Positions 36,240 through 48,175 of a stretch of DNA of 64,000 nt are shown one piece after another. The notes under the pieces were generated by a model. That model saw nothing but the letters and a program-made list of their open reading frames with translations. It ran no database searches and was not told the origin of the DNA. Position 1 is the stretch's first letter. Each line of letters starts with the position of its first letter. The position numbers and the translations under genes are program-made. This DNA is from Bactrocera neohumeralis (taxonomy: Eukaryota; Arthropoda; Insecta; Diptera; Tephritidae), in NCBI RefSeq assembly GCF_024586455.1, contig NC_065920.1, forward strand, positions 17,012,144 to 17,076,143, written 5' to 3'.

Positions 36240-36950
36240 CTATTAATTCCGTTAATAAAAAGATGGGTATTGAAGAGAATTTGTGACTAAAAGATCGTCT
36301 AAACGAAAGAGAGAAGTATCTGTTGTTTGTTCAGCCAGATGTTGCTGAAGGATGCAGTTTGTCGATTCCAAGACGTTCTCGTTGTGATGCTGATTTTGCC
36401 TTAGAACAGCATGAAAACGATAACAATTTTTTTTAAGAAAATCATCTTCTCCGTTGAGGCTAATTTTATCTGAGTGGTGCGGCAAACAAACAAAACTATC
36501 GATTCTGATGCTAAGAAAAACCACAAATTATTCAGGAGCAACCATTATATTCACAGTTTGGTGTGGTTTTTGATCTGGTGGAATCATCGGTCCGTACTTC
36601 TTTCTAAATAAAAGCTGCTGTCACCGTTACTGTCAATGGAGAGCGATATAGATGCATGATAACCAACTTTTTATGACCGCAATTGGCAGAAGTTGATCTT
36701 GACAACATCTGGTTCCAAAAAACGGGGCTACGTGCCACACAGCACGTGCAAAAACCGAATTATAGCAAGAAAAGTTTGGAGATTCCATTATTTCAAGAAA
36801 ATGCGACATTGAATGGCCTACAAAGAGTTGTGCTTTAACAACATTAGACTACTTCTTGTGACGTTATTTGAAGCCATTGGTCTTTAGCATAAACCAGACC
36901 AGACTCTCTTCGACTTTAGAAGTCAATATTTTCATCAATGAATAAATATA
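36240..36950 (+). mobile_element. DDE_3-type transposon relic, copy 2
   Basis: Plus strand. Broken frames carry KKIIFSVEANFI (family FSDEAHF), a GYVNKQNYRF-like word, PQIIQEQPLYSQFGVVFDLV, AVTVNGERYRCMITNFL and PQLAEVDLDNIWFQK, followed by NGATCHTAR in a shifted frame, where the second catalytic Asp appears to be Asn. The ending resembles LTTLDYFL and LKPLVF. Same superfamily as the copies at 30928 and 58893, but the wording differs enough to suggest another family. The N-terminus is missing. Confidence 0.75.
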
Positions 36951-37364
36951 CTAGTGGCATGATTGAATAGAAGAACGTGGTGGGTGTGCTTGGCGTTGTT
37001 TGTGGAGTAGATTGGAAGTCACTCAAGCTGCTTGAGATTAATGGCGTAGATGAGTGTTAGAAGGTGTTGCGGCTTTGCGGCGCGTTTTTTGTTAGTAAAT
37101 GAGTGTATTTAAGCAGTTATTTTTTGCATAAAAAATTGCAATTATTTAAAAATAATTTATTCGAATAATAAATATTTTTTCAGTTTTAGCTTTAATATTC
37201 AGTCGATATTTTTTATTAATATTTAATTTATAAGATTTTTTTAATCCGATTTATTTACTAATTTAATCGTTATTTTCTTCTTTTCAGGTTAGTAATGCTT
37301 TTTCATGTTGTTAGACAAGGTAAGATGAGTGGCTTCTTAAACTCAATAAAAATGTCTCTACTTA
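36951..37364. other. Non-coding DNA
   Basis: A GC-richer unique stretch (36970-37095), then AT-rich sequence. No known element. Confidence 0.4.
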
Positions 37365-37640
37365 TACTCTGAGTAGGGTATATTAAGATTGCCACGAAGT
37401 TTGTAACAGGCTAAATAAAACTTCGGAAAGCCTATAGAATATATTCTACATAAATGATCAGAGTGCCGAACTGAATCGGTCCGTCTGTCTGCCGGTTCGT
37501 CTATATGTACGTCTATCTGTGCGCCTGTATATACATATGCGAATTAGTTTCAGTTTTTGAAAACGCTTTCTTTTGATGAGGTATCTTCAGGAAATTTGGG
37601 AGAGATTATTATCAAAGGCTAATATATCGAGGATTTAAAA
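37365..37640 (+). repeat. RepA copy 3, 5' portion
   Basis: Starts with the 5' hairpin word TATACTCTGAGTAGGGTATA, then TTAAGATTGCCACGAAGTTTGTAACA-type sequence, ATGATCAGAGTGCCGAACTGA, and a GTCY-type microsatellite (GGTCCGTCTGTCTGCC, GTCTATCTGTGC) at 37480-37525. It ends in GAGGTATCTTCAGGAAATTTGG. The 154-bp core is cut short. This copy shows the 5' half that is missing at 2330. Confidence 0.75.
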
Positions 37641-39629
37641 ATAAGACTTCAATATCGTCCTCTAAAAGTTCTCATACTTTAGTTTGCCTTTATTTTATTG
37701 TGCTTAGGAATATTTTTATATATATATATAATCCACGTGCGTCTGAATGTCTTAAGATTTTAGCTCAAAGATATTTTTGCTTAGATCTACTAAAAGCGGG
37801 AAATTTAAGAAGGATGTGTTGATATTATCCTAGGTGCACCTCGCCTTTTTCCGCGTAGTAAGTTAAGCTTGTCTACTTCTTTGTAGTTACCGATTGGAAG
37901 TTGGATAAAAATGCATGATTTGGAGAGAACTTGAAATATATGCATATATCCCTCTATACGAGCGATGATAAATGATAGAGGCTCATATTACATGGCTGAT
38001 ATAGCATATGTTTCAAGTTCTCTGCGAATACTTAGTTTGAGAGATGAAAGAGATTCAACTATACTTCAAGATCTCTTGAAAGAAATTTTATGAGAAACTT
38101 TCTCATTTAAGGAACAATATAATTGATAATGTCTAATTAGAAATCACAGCTCTAAGAAAAACAGTGTAGATTCAAAATTTTTTTCTATACAAAAGGTTAT
38201 ATAGATATGTCATACTACTACATGATAAGGAATCCTTAATAATTTATAGAACTTTCTCGTTAATTTAAGATAACGTTTGAGTGTGAGACAATGCAATTTT
38301 CCTTCAGAATTCTTAAAATTCTGAGAAATTACACATACAATTTGGCATTAATTTAGGGACGTCTGTACTTTTACCTTAATGTGTTATAATGGTCTACCAT
38401 GGGATCCAAATCTGATTTGTGATATATTTGACTCAAACGTTACTTATTCCTATCAATAATATTGCTTGTTGAAAGAGTGAGCTTCTCAAAAAAAATCTTA
38501 ATTTCAATTAAAAGCCATGATTTTGAAAAAAGAAAAATTATTAAATGCTCATACATATCTTCAAAATATTAATTATTTAATAATTATATTTATTAATTAT
38601 TTATTAATTAATTAAATGCGTGATTATCGTTCTTCCATGAAACTAGAATCATTGTTTTTTCTTTTTTCAAATATATGTTCCTTTAAATATTCATCAAATA
38701 TAATTCATCTAATTTTATGCACTTGAACTGAATTTGTATTATTTTAAATTTTACCCCAAAAATAGACGTGCTTAAATTGTCGTGTGATACTCGACGACAG
38801 TGAGTGCCATTGACCTGATTAACATAAAATGCCCGCAGTTTTCGACTTTTTGTTGTTTTTTCTCGAAAATACACTTGGCTGGTGTGATGATCCAATTGTC
38901 ATTACCGGCGGACATACAAACAGCACTTATATATTGTATCGTGCTACAACTGCGTTATATACATATATAGTATGTATATACATATGAACGTGTATATGCT
39001 TTGTTGTTGTTGCAGTTGTTTCCTTTTTTGACACTTTCAACAGCAAATGAATTATTTAACACAGTAGCGGAACGGAACCAGCAGGCGAAAGCACATGAAC
39101 TTGGCATATAATAGCTATAAATATGTATATATACTATATATGTACTATGTATGTATAGATATAGACTATCGATGTGTGTAGATACATATATCTTTATTTA
39201 CAACAACATCAACTATTTATATATTTTTGTTTTTGTTGGTAAAATTAGGATGTTACCGCCGGTTTAATGCCGGATCTTTTCCATATATGGGACATAAGGA
39301 TATACTGCTTCCCAATGATCATACGAATTTATGTACATAGTATATATACATATATACTATATATTTATGCAGTGCTGAAATTTATATGGACATATCCCTG
39401 TAATGTTCTGATAAAAATACATAGTTATGATATGCCCATATGTTATCTCGCAGCCAGTGCGACCAAATAAAATCCTGTTCATAGCCATGGGCTGCAAGAC
39501 TCTCGCTGACCCAAGACCTATTTTTTTACCGCATGTTTATTAGTTTTTTGATATTTTGTGCGTTTTTAACCTGGAAAAAAATTCATTTTTGATCTTTATA
39601 TTGATTTTATAATTTTTAATTTCTTGAGT
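37641..39629. other. AT-rich non-coding DNA containing a long hairpin and microsatellites
   Basis: No coding similarity recognised. The hairpin at 37924-38023 is listed separately. TTG and TATATG/CATATA runs lie at 38940-39190 and 39330-39370. Confidence 0.5.
37924..38023. other. 100-nt inverted repeat (candidate stem-loop)
   Basis: AGAGAACTTGAAATATATGC at 37924-37943 pairs with GCATATGTTTCAAGTTCTCT at 38004-38023: 20 bp with a single mismatch (G-T pairing possible in RNA). An inner pair CCTCTAT (37951-37957) and ATAGAGG (37975-37981) would extend the fold. It could be a small fold-back element, a miRNA-like precursor or chance. Nothing shows transcription. Confidence 0.7.
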
Positions 39630-40335
39630 TTGCATGACAACTATATGCTATAGTGATTCGATCTGAATAATTTTTTCGGAGATTCTAGCGTTGTTTTAGA
39701 AAATTATCTGCGCCAAATCTGGTGAAGATAGCTTGTTAAATAAAGAAGTTTTCCTTATAAAGACTTAAATGTGATCGCTCAGCTTGTATGGTAGCTATAC
39801 GCTATAGTGGTTCGATCTAAATAATTTATAGTGAGATTAAAGCAATACTTTTTGTAGTAATCTAAGTAAAATTATGTGAAGATATCTTATCAAACAAATA
39901 AGTTTTCTATATAAGAACTTGATTGTGATCGGTCAGTTTGTATGGCAGCTATATGCTATAGTGGGCCGATCTAAACAAAGTCTTCGGAAATTCTACCTTT
40001 GCATCGAAAAATAAGCTGTGCCAAATTTCAAAAGGATATCTTGTCAAGTAAAAAAGTTTTCCATATAATGACTTGATTGTGATCGTTCAGTTTGTATGGC
40101 AGCTATATGCTATAGTAGTCCGATAACGGCAATTCACTCATATGAATAGCTGCTTGGTTAGAACAGAACGTGCGAAAAATTTCAGAGCGAAATCTCAAAA
40201 ACTGAGAGGCTTTATCGCGTATATATTGACGGACGGACGACGAACATTGTTAAATGAGCTCAGTTCTTCAAGCTGATCATTAATAATCTCGAAAGTTGGC
40301 TTCTGGGTGTTAGAAACTTCGTGGTAAATCCAGTT
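39630..40335 (-). repeat. RepA copy 4: four 154-bp core units plus 5' region
   Basis: Minus strand. Core landmarks GCTATAGT lie at 39647, 39801, 39955 and 40109, exactly 154 bp apart. The 5' region on the right contains CCACGAAGTTTCTAACACCC, AATGATCAGCTTGAAGAACTGA and a GTCCGTCCGTC microsatellite (complement at about 40230-40247). The 3' hairpin end on the left is missing. Best copy for defining the 5'-to-core order of the family. Confidence 0.85.
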
Positions 40336-41756
40336 TTGGGTTTTACCAGAAGATTTCAGTAAATTTATAAGTCGGGTTCGGCGACTTCCCTAACCAACGC
40401 TTTCGTCTAAAAAGAATTTAAGTTTTTCTAAGAAAAGTATATAACATCGTTACATTTTCAAACCACTTTCGCTGTTTAAAAGAGCGATTACATATGTATT
40501 TACACATAAATATATATTTACATACATATAAAAATATATGTAAGTATGTAAGTGGAGTAAGCGTTCCACTAAAAATAGAACGCAGATAAAATTTCAGCAA
40601 AATAGAGTCCTATATGTTGAAACAATAAGCGTGTGAATGTGTGTATGTATACCATATACATATGTATGTACATATGTATGTGTGTACGGGTTTATATACT
40701 TAAATGTTCCGTACATAACCTCAACTAACTACCCGCATCTCAATTTAACTAAATGCAAGCATGCCAGCACCCATATCAGTCGTTATATGCCAAGTCACTT
40801 AAATGGCTTGCCACTAAAGCGCTACATACATATGTATGTATATACATACATATGTGTATGTGTTTGTAACTGTCGCTGTAAGCAACAGTGTCAGAGCTTC
40901 GGCAAGCAGAATTGGCTGCCGCTTTTCCGCCAAATGACACAAATGCGTCGAGAAATCTCGCAGTCAGCTGTGTGCAGTCGAGGAGTTAGTCGCGTCTCTT
41001 GTTGTATAGTTGGCTACACTTACAAACACACAAACATACATACACACATATATAAGAGTATAAACATTTAGTGGCATAGACTATTCGGTGTTGTGCCTAC
41101 AAATCTACAACACTACATACACTTACACATATACATACATATATATGTATGTATATGGCATTTACATGGTTCATTCGCCCTATGTACTCAATCGTTTTGC
41201 GAAATTATCGATTTTCCCTTTTGGACACAAATTTAGAAAATGGTGAACGCAACAATTGGCATGTCGCATGGTCCAGACGGCAACAACAACAATAAGCATA
41301 TATGCATATAGACATATGTATATGTACATACTATGTACGTATATTCTACTAACTGTAGCCTATAGAGTTGGCAGCAACGGAAACAATTACAAATACAGCA
41401 ACAATGAATGTCTGCTTGCAAAATTTGTGTCTGTCTACTATTAATTTTTGTTGTTGTTGTTGCTGTTGTACTTAAAGTTTCTTAAAGCCATTTATGCACT
41501 ATTACAGTACATACACATTCATACATACATATGTATGTAGTGTGTACGAACACATTTCAATGGCAAGAAAATTTACTTGCGCTTTCAAGCCAATAGAATT
41601 TAGGCCATATTTGGGAGTTTGCTTAAATTGTTGACCAAATTATTTAAATGCGAAATTCTTTGATATTACCGGGAATTCAATTTTTCAAATGAAAAATTTT
41701 GTGATAGTTTCGAAAATTTAATTCGATTTTTTTTAAGACAAAGTTAAGATTACTTA
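40336..41756. other. Non-coding DNA with CATA/TATG microsatellites
   Basis: Microsatellites at 40490-40550, 40640-40690, 40825-40865, 41020-41060, 41110-41160 and 41510-41540. TTG at 41447-41470. A unique GC-richer stretch at 40870-41010 is not recognised. Confidence 0.5.
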
Positions 41757-42520
41757 TGGTGATAAAAAAGTATCCGAAAATTGTAAATAAAACGCAAAAT
41801 ATTTAATTATTCTTCAATATTTATGTATTTTGTCGGCTTCAAGATAATCCCCGCCAAATGTAATACTATACACTTATATCAACCATTTTTTCATTCCACA
41901 AAACACTTTTCATAAGCACTTTTTGGGTTAGCCTTCAGCTTCTTCAACGAATTTTGTTGTATCTCTTCGATCGACTGAAAACGGGTTCCACCGAGCCACA
42001 GTTTCAGATTCGGGAAGAAGAAAATATCACAAGGAGCCAAATCTAGTGAATACAGTTGTATTCATTGCGTTTTTGGCTTTAAATTCGGTCACAATCGTGG
42101 CTCGATGGTGCATTATCATCGTGTAAAATCCATGAATTGTTCTTCCACAAATCCGATCGTTTTCGACAGATGTTTTCACGAAAACGTCTCAATACGGCCA
42201 AATAGAACTTCTTATTGTCCGTCTGTCCCTCCGGCACAAATTCATGATACACCAAACCAAGAATATCGAAAAAGCCAAAGAGCACCCCCTGATTTTGCGC
42301 GGCTTTGGCTTGGTTGCTTTGGTTTCGGCACTTTTTTCCTCCTACATTCCAATTATTATTTGCCTTATTTGAATGTCATGCTCCTAAACCCATGTCTGAT
42401 CGGCAGTTATAATGCTCTCCATGAATATGGATCTACCTCTTACTCGATCCAGCCCTGAAAAAGCTCACTGCACTCCGCATCTTCAACCGCTTAGTCAGGT
42501 TAATGTTATACATAATAATT
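41757..42520 (-). mobile_element. Mariner relic, family MarE, with 3' terminus
   Basis: Minus strand. The 3' terminus at about 41757-41785 reads ATTTTCGGATACTTTTTTAT. Coding remnant: ESIITADQTW (first Asp changed: family ITGDETW), FFDILGLVYHEFVPEGQTD, KKFYLAVLRRFRENI, then RKRSDLWKNNSWILHDDNAP (second Asp kept), a frameshift after NAPS, and YSLDLAPCDIFFF in the next frame (third Asp kept). It ends GTRFQSIEEIQQNSLKKLKA, SAYEKCFVE and a stop, then a tail similar to GGDYFEGDKID. No N-terminal HTH remains. Confidence 0.85.
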
Positions 42521-42710
42521 TAACTAAAGTTTTATAGAGCCAGAACGCTACATTTGGTCTTCTACAAAAGCATAAGGCGACCATTGCCCTTACCATTTGC
42601 TTAGGAGGTTTAAATGCCAATAAGATAGAACTATGTATATAGTAAAAGTAGGACACTTCTGTTTTCCAAAAGACTTACAGTATATACTTAAATACTTTTT
42701 AGGGATAATA

Positions 42711-42860
42711 CAGGGTTTGTCCAGAAAGTAATAATCGATATAAAAAAAATTTATTGAACCAATTATTACAATTCTTTAAAAACTTTCAAAATAGGCTCCT
42801 TCTGCGTCGATGCAGCGCAGCCAGCGCCATTTTTGTATAAAATATTTTAAACTAGAAGTT
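42711..42860 (-). mobile_element. Mariner 3' end, family MarF
   Basis: A terminal sequence at 42712 reads GGGTTTGTCCAGAAAGTAAT. On the minus strand the last codons before a stop read RWLRCIDAEGAYFESF, a mariner C-terminus (family WQRCIDAEGAYFE). Only the last ~20 codons and the 3' end survive, and a CATA microsatellite follows at 42885. The terminus and tail differ from all other mariners in the window. Confidence 0.7.
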
Positions 42861-42884
42861 TGAAGCAGCAAAATCCTGTGAGTA

Positions 42885-42911
42885 TACATACATACATACA
42901 TACATACATAT
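42885..42911. repeat. (CATA)n microsatellite
   Basis: Uninterrupted tetranucleotide run. Confidence 0.9.
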
Positions 42912-44195
42912 TTGTTATGTAAAAATGTAAGGCCGGCAGATATATTCATCAAATATGGCTACAGCTTTCTCAATATACAATTAATATTTTTAAGTCCATT
43001 AAAATACTCCATTTCTAAGACTTCCTTTCGAAGACAATATATGCCATTTATTTCATATCATTTCTCGATTCATAACAACTTTTCATAAACTATCATATTA
43101 CACAGCGACCAAAATAGATATAAGTATGTATATGTACATACATACCTACATAATTATGCGACATTAAATTTGATCTCACGATACTTATGTGTAAAAAACC
43201 CGAAAATTGTCAACCAAAACCCGACATTCAATACAATTACTGCACTTACTTATATTTTTGGGGATTCAAAATTTGTATTATTTTAAAACAAAATTGATAT
43301 GCTGCTTATAACAAATCCAGTATGTACATACATACTTATGTATATACATACATACAAAGGTGCATTTACTTAAGATCCTTGAGTGAGACAAAGCGGAAAA
43401 TTAAATGTAAAAGCCGCAAGCAAATAATCAAATAATTGATATGTAAAATAATATTTCGACAAGGAAGCAGAGCGGAAAAATATACAACAATAACAACAAA
43501 AAAATGTTTAATAAACGACTTACCTACATACAAACAGACACACATACTTATGCTCTCATGCATAACTGGATCTAATGGCGTATGGATTTCAGCATGGTTG
43601 ACATTTTTGCTTGAGTCCTGAGAGCAAAGCAAAAGATTTCGAGACTCCAGTAGGCATACATACACATACATATGTTTTATATACATACATACATCATTGA
43701 AGTAATATAAATATGCGCATGAAGCTATAAATATCGAAAAATAGCGTGCACATTGTTGTTGTTGCCTAATTTGATTTCATCTTTGTCACCGACAAATTTC
43801 TACAAACTACAATAAGCCGCTGCACATATGTATGTATGTGTGCAATTCTTTGTCTTCGGGCGCACATTTTCGCTGTCGTCATCCCCTCTCGCCAAGAAAA
43901 ATGTCACGCTACTCCGGCCAACGATTGTCAAGAGATCCTGCTGTGTATTTAATATAATAATCATAATAAATCCTTAATAATTTTAGCATCATCAAAAGGT
44001 AGCGCCTACGGTGTGGCAGTGCTGACGACGAGGGACACCGAAATCATTGTAAGAAGATTGGATAGATTTTTTGTTCCGATTTGTCGATTTTGCCTGTGAC
44101 ATTGCAAAACAAAAAAGACAACAACAAAAAGAAAAAAATGACAGATTGGAATTAAATGCCAGTCTAATGATTCTGATCCGCAAGGCAGATTTTTT
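42912..44195. other. Non-coding DNA
   Basis: CATA/TATG clusters at 43120-43150, 43320-43355 and 43650-43695. Otherwise no known element. Confidence 0.5.
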
Positions 44196-44460
44196 TGTAG
44201 TGTTGTTGTTGTACAAAAATGTTGTTGTTGTACGACATTTGTTGTTGTTGTACATCTTTTGATTTTGTTGTTCAATATTTTTTGTTGTTGTTGTACAACA
44301 TTTCTTCTTGTTTTTGTACACATTTGTTGTTGTTGTGGTACAACATTTCTTGTTGTTTTTGTACACTTTTGTTGTTGTTGTAAATTTTTTGCTGTTGTTT
44401 TTGTACACATTTGTTGTTGTTGTAAACATTTGCTGTTGTTGTCGTTGTACAACATTTTTT
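44196..44460 (+). repeat. TTGTTGTTGTACAACATTT minisatellite
   Basis: About ten irregular units pair a (TTG)3-4 block with TACAACATTT, TACACATTT or TAAACATTT. Unit length is roughly 24-37 bp. TTGTACAA is itself a palindrome and repeats through the array. Both strands are open for long stretches only because of composition. Confidence 0.85.
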
Positions 44461-44552
44461 TACCGCATTGTCCTGGCAAAATCCACAAACTAACACACTC
44501 ACAACGACAGTTTAGACAACAATTCAATTACAGCTACCACTACCTCATCTGC

Positions 44553-44573
44553 TCTTCTTCTTCTTCTTCTTCT
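44553..44573. repeat. (CTT)n microsatellite
   Basis: Run of CTT units. Confidence 0.9.
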
Positions 44574-46879
44574 GCCTACTACCATTGCGCACTCTCTCCG
44601 CTTCTCGATTACCTTTTCTTCTGCCGTTGATCCGCCTTTTGTTCCACTTGCGGTTGATTGCACACGATTTAAGAAGTTGTCGTTTGTCGGTTGGTCGGCG
44701 GCAGTCGTTAGTCGGCATATTTACCGTTGTCGCTGTGTATCATCAGCTCAGTTCGGCTGAGCTGAGTTCAAGCCTGATTGTCGTTCGGTTGGATAATTAC
44801 TGTTTATGAAGTTATGCCTTTCTAATAATCGCACAAAATGTGCTCCCCCCTTCATATTGCTACTGTTTACAATTTTTTCATCCTTTCTTTTTTATTCTTC
44901 CTTTTTTATTCTTTGTTCTTGAATAGTTTTGGGATAATAACTTTTCTATGATCCTTTTTGCGTTTTTTTATTCATCTCTTCAGCGTTAATAATAAAGAAA
45001 ATTTGTCAACATTACTTATTTAATAATAATGATGATGGTAATACACTTTGTTGTTGCACATTTTACAACAAATGATTTCTTATTGTTGTATGAGTATGTA
45101 TGAGTGTGTTCAGTTACACAATGACTGGTGTTGAAGAATTGAAGAAATCATTGTGTAGTGCACTTGAGCACGCACCTTGCCGTCCTTAATGGGTTTTTAA
45201 AGGCCTATTTCTGTGCGGTTGCCTGAAAGGAATGTGGCAGATGATACTGAGTTTTGACGAAATGAAGAATTATTGTAGCTTTGTGGTTCTATAAAGAACA
45301 TTTTAAAGATTTCGAGTGTTTACTGTTTAGTGATAATAATTTTTCGAGATACTTAGTACGAATTTGCTGAAAAACAAAAATTTATTCAAAAATTTTTTCG
45401 TGGTTGGCTCGCAATAGCAGCTCTCTACAACTCTAAAGTCAACAAAGCGGGGAGAAACCTTAAGAAATGGTTTCATAAATTACCTTTTCAACAATTTTAA
45501 GTCTCGTCTCTTGAGTTTCGAACTTAAAGTCCTCTCTCGACAAAGCCGTCTTTGTAATCTACATCAAAAACATTAAAGGTTTGCGGATCAATCTCCTTAA
45601 AATCTCACAGAAGAGAAAAAAGAAGTGTTGCATATCACAAGAACCCTAAAACGAAGAGTTAAGGCTTTTCATTAAAGTTTACAAGACAATATTATATAGT
45701 CCTTTTGACCCTGCTGCCTGAATCTCGAAGTTTCTAGCTGGAGCTGGAAAAAACAATAAAATTGATCGACTCGATTTCTTACGAATTGAACAAGACGGTC
45801 TAAACTAGCACTAATACGATGTTGTCTTCAACACAAACTTCACTGCTATCTCAACTCAGCAGTTTAAAAACCGTCTTTATTAAATGAAGAGTACTATATA
45901 CGACAATTCACTTTTCTAATTCATAGACTCTTATAGGACTTAAACCTAGTTTTAAAGTCATCTGTCAGGAAATATATCCTTTAACCAATAACTTTAACCT
46001 CTTCATATTCACACATTTAAAGAGTGAGGTCCACTCTTCGTTCATAAAAAAAGTACTGTCTTTTTTTCAGCACCCAATAACACTCTTTTGGCTTTCCTCG
46101 TCATAGTGCTCCTTGCTGTAATTCAATAATCAATCGCATCGAATTGCAAAATCTTGCGCTTAGAGAGCAATATTATACCCTAATTATTTCACTGATAAAC
46201 TTGGTATTAGGAACAACTAGTCTTCAGCCTCCTGTAAGGCGATTAGGCACAAGATCTATTGTCAAAACATTTATTCTGTAGACTTACTACCGTCCAACTT
46301 ACTTAAGTTACCTTTTTTGTCCATTCATGCTTTGAAATCGCAGAGCAAATGTTTATTCGCTCTTGCTAAAGAGTACTTGTAGTGTTGCTTTCGATCGGAG
46401 GCTGAACCCAATCCTGTTCAATTCATTGCAAAGCATCTATACAACGGAGTGGACGATACATGGTGCCCGCAGCAGGAGCTTTCACCAAAAGTCCAATGCT
46501 AAATATGACTATTATGCTTTCATATATAGAAGTATCTCAGTGTAGTTGCTCTCTTCATCGTGTATCTGGCTAAATTACTTTGCAGAAGCATTCTCTTGAG
46601 ATCCGAGAAGAGAAAAAAGCCGCTGGGTTTCAAATTAAGAGATTATATTATTTGCCACAGAACTTTAGGTGTCCGTTCTCTCGATTAAACTCATTTTATG
46701 GTCGTACAAAATAATGTTATGGGTTTTGAAGTTTTGTCTGCAATTATTATTAAATAAATATCTAATATGAAAGAAGTCAAATATATTGTTCGCCCGGAAC
46801 AAAACTAGCTACATTAGTGACTTGGAAGCTCCTAGACACAATCAGTAACGTGATGGACAACTCCCTTAGCGTCAACACG
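44574..46879. other. Non-coding DNA, no known element
   Basis: A somewhat GC-richer unique stretch lies at 44590-44810. 45200-46800 has mixed composition with AGAGAAAAAAG and CTCTTG words and no domain I can name. It may contain an unidentified decayed element. Confidence 0.4.
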
Positions 46880-48175
46880 GCTGAGTGATGTCGGCTAAAC
46901 TTAAGGTAAATAACGACAGGGCGGATATGGCGCTATTTACAAGGAGGTATAAAATTCCTTCACAGAAATCCTGAAGATCAACGGTGTTGAATTAACAATT
47001 AAGCAGCTTATCAGGTACCTGGCAGTAAAATCTGTCCAAAACAGTTGTAGAAACTCAATGTAGATGAGAGAGCGAAAACGGTCAGTGGTGCCTTATATAC
47101 GTATAGTACATTTAAAAAGATGCTGGGGTCTGTCGGCCATAGCACGTGGCTTCATGCATTAATGTTACATCGCGGTAGCCAAGCCAATTTTTCTCATACA
47201 TCAAACTGTTTGAGCTTATACAGTAGCTGGGTATTCTCTGCATTACGGGAGAGCTAAAAACCAATCCAACGGCTGCACTAAACGAGAGTGAATGGCGCAG
47301 AAGCATGACACCAGCCAGCGGATTTTAAAACATTTACACAGACGGTTCAAAGGTGGCTAATAAAGTGGGAGTCGAAATCTATTGAGCGGAACTGGGTTTC
47401 AGAACTCTTTGCGGTCAGGGAAGCTGTGAAGATAACTAATAGTGCTGGAAATGACATAAATAAGGTCAATATAAACGTCAATAGTCAGGCAGCAATTAAT
47501 ATCTACAATAATCTCACAACGCATTATGTCAGAGAATGTCCTTAGAAGCAGGAAAGAGGTAGATGTGCGGCTGTTAAAAAGTGGCTGCATATGTACAAAA
47601 TTCCAGACCACTAGGTTATTCCACGAAACGAAATAGCTGATCAGTTTCTGAAAGTGCCATCTGCCTGACTCCCGAACCAGTAGAGGTAATACGCAAGTCG
47701 CTAAAAACAATACGAAATGAAATTTCCGAAAGGGCTCACTGACAGATTAGGGTGAGATGGGAAACCTTAAGAACATGCTGAATGGCCAAGATCATGTATA
47801 AGAGCCCAAAGGAAAAGACGCATAATTTTTATTAACACGGTCTCGAGAAGACTGCAGCACGGTTGTTGTTCTAATGGCAGCCTACTGACGTCACATGCGA
47901 GCCGGATGGACATAAGTACCGACGAAACAAGCAAAACGAGCAGGGTAGTATAGTCTTATTTAGAATCCGTCTTAGATATCTATAAGCTTCGCAATTCACG
48001 GGACTAGCTGAAGTATCAAAATTGTAAATCAAATCGCTATAAAAGTGCACAAATAGAGTTGAGGTCCTGCAAGACGAATATTTCAGCTCAAATGAAATTG
48101 AACTCCCATCTGTCATTACTAAGGACCAGTAGGGCTATGTAAGGCTTGATAGCCAGTATAAACTAAAAAAAAAAA
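46880..48175 (+). mobile_element. I/Jockey-type LINE relic with RNase H domain, copy 1
   Basis: Plus strand, in broken frames. The RT C-terminal region reads MSAKLKVNNDRADMALFTRR, ILKINGVELTIKQLIRYLA and CWGLSAIARGFMHWCYIAVA. The RNase H domain follows near 47335: FTDGSKVANKVGVEI (in a shifted frame), LFAVREAVKITNSAGNDINK, VNINVNSQAAINIYNNLTTH, then a region resembling IPRNEIADQFL. Near 47870-47935 the last part reads SLLTSHASRMDISTDETSKT, matching the position of the C-terminal cysteine-containing domain. The RNase H Asp in FTDGS and the word EIAD survive, though DSQAA has become NSQAA. Many stops. Same family as 56170-57160. Confidence 0.8.

Noticed and set aside
43992..44630. Frames of up to 173 codons on both strands
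   Set aside because: They are translations of the TTGTTGTTGTACAACATTT minisatellite, with no promoter or domain evidence.
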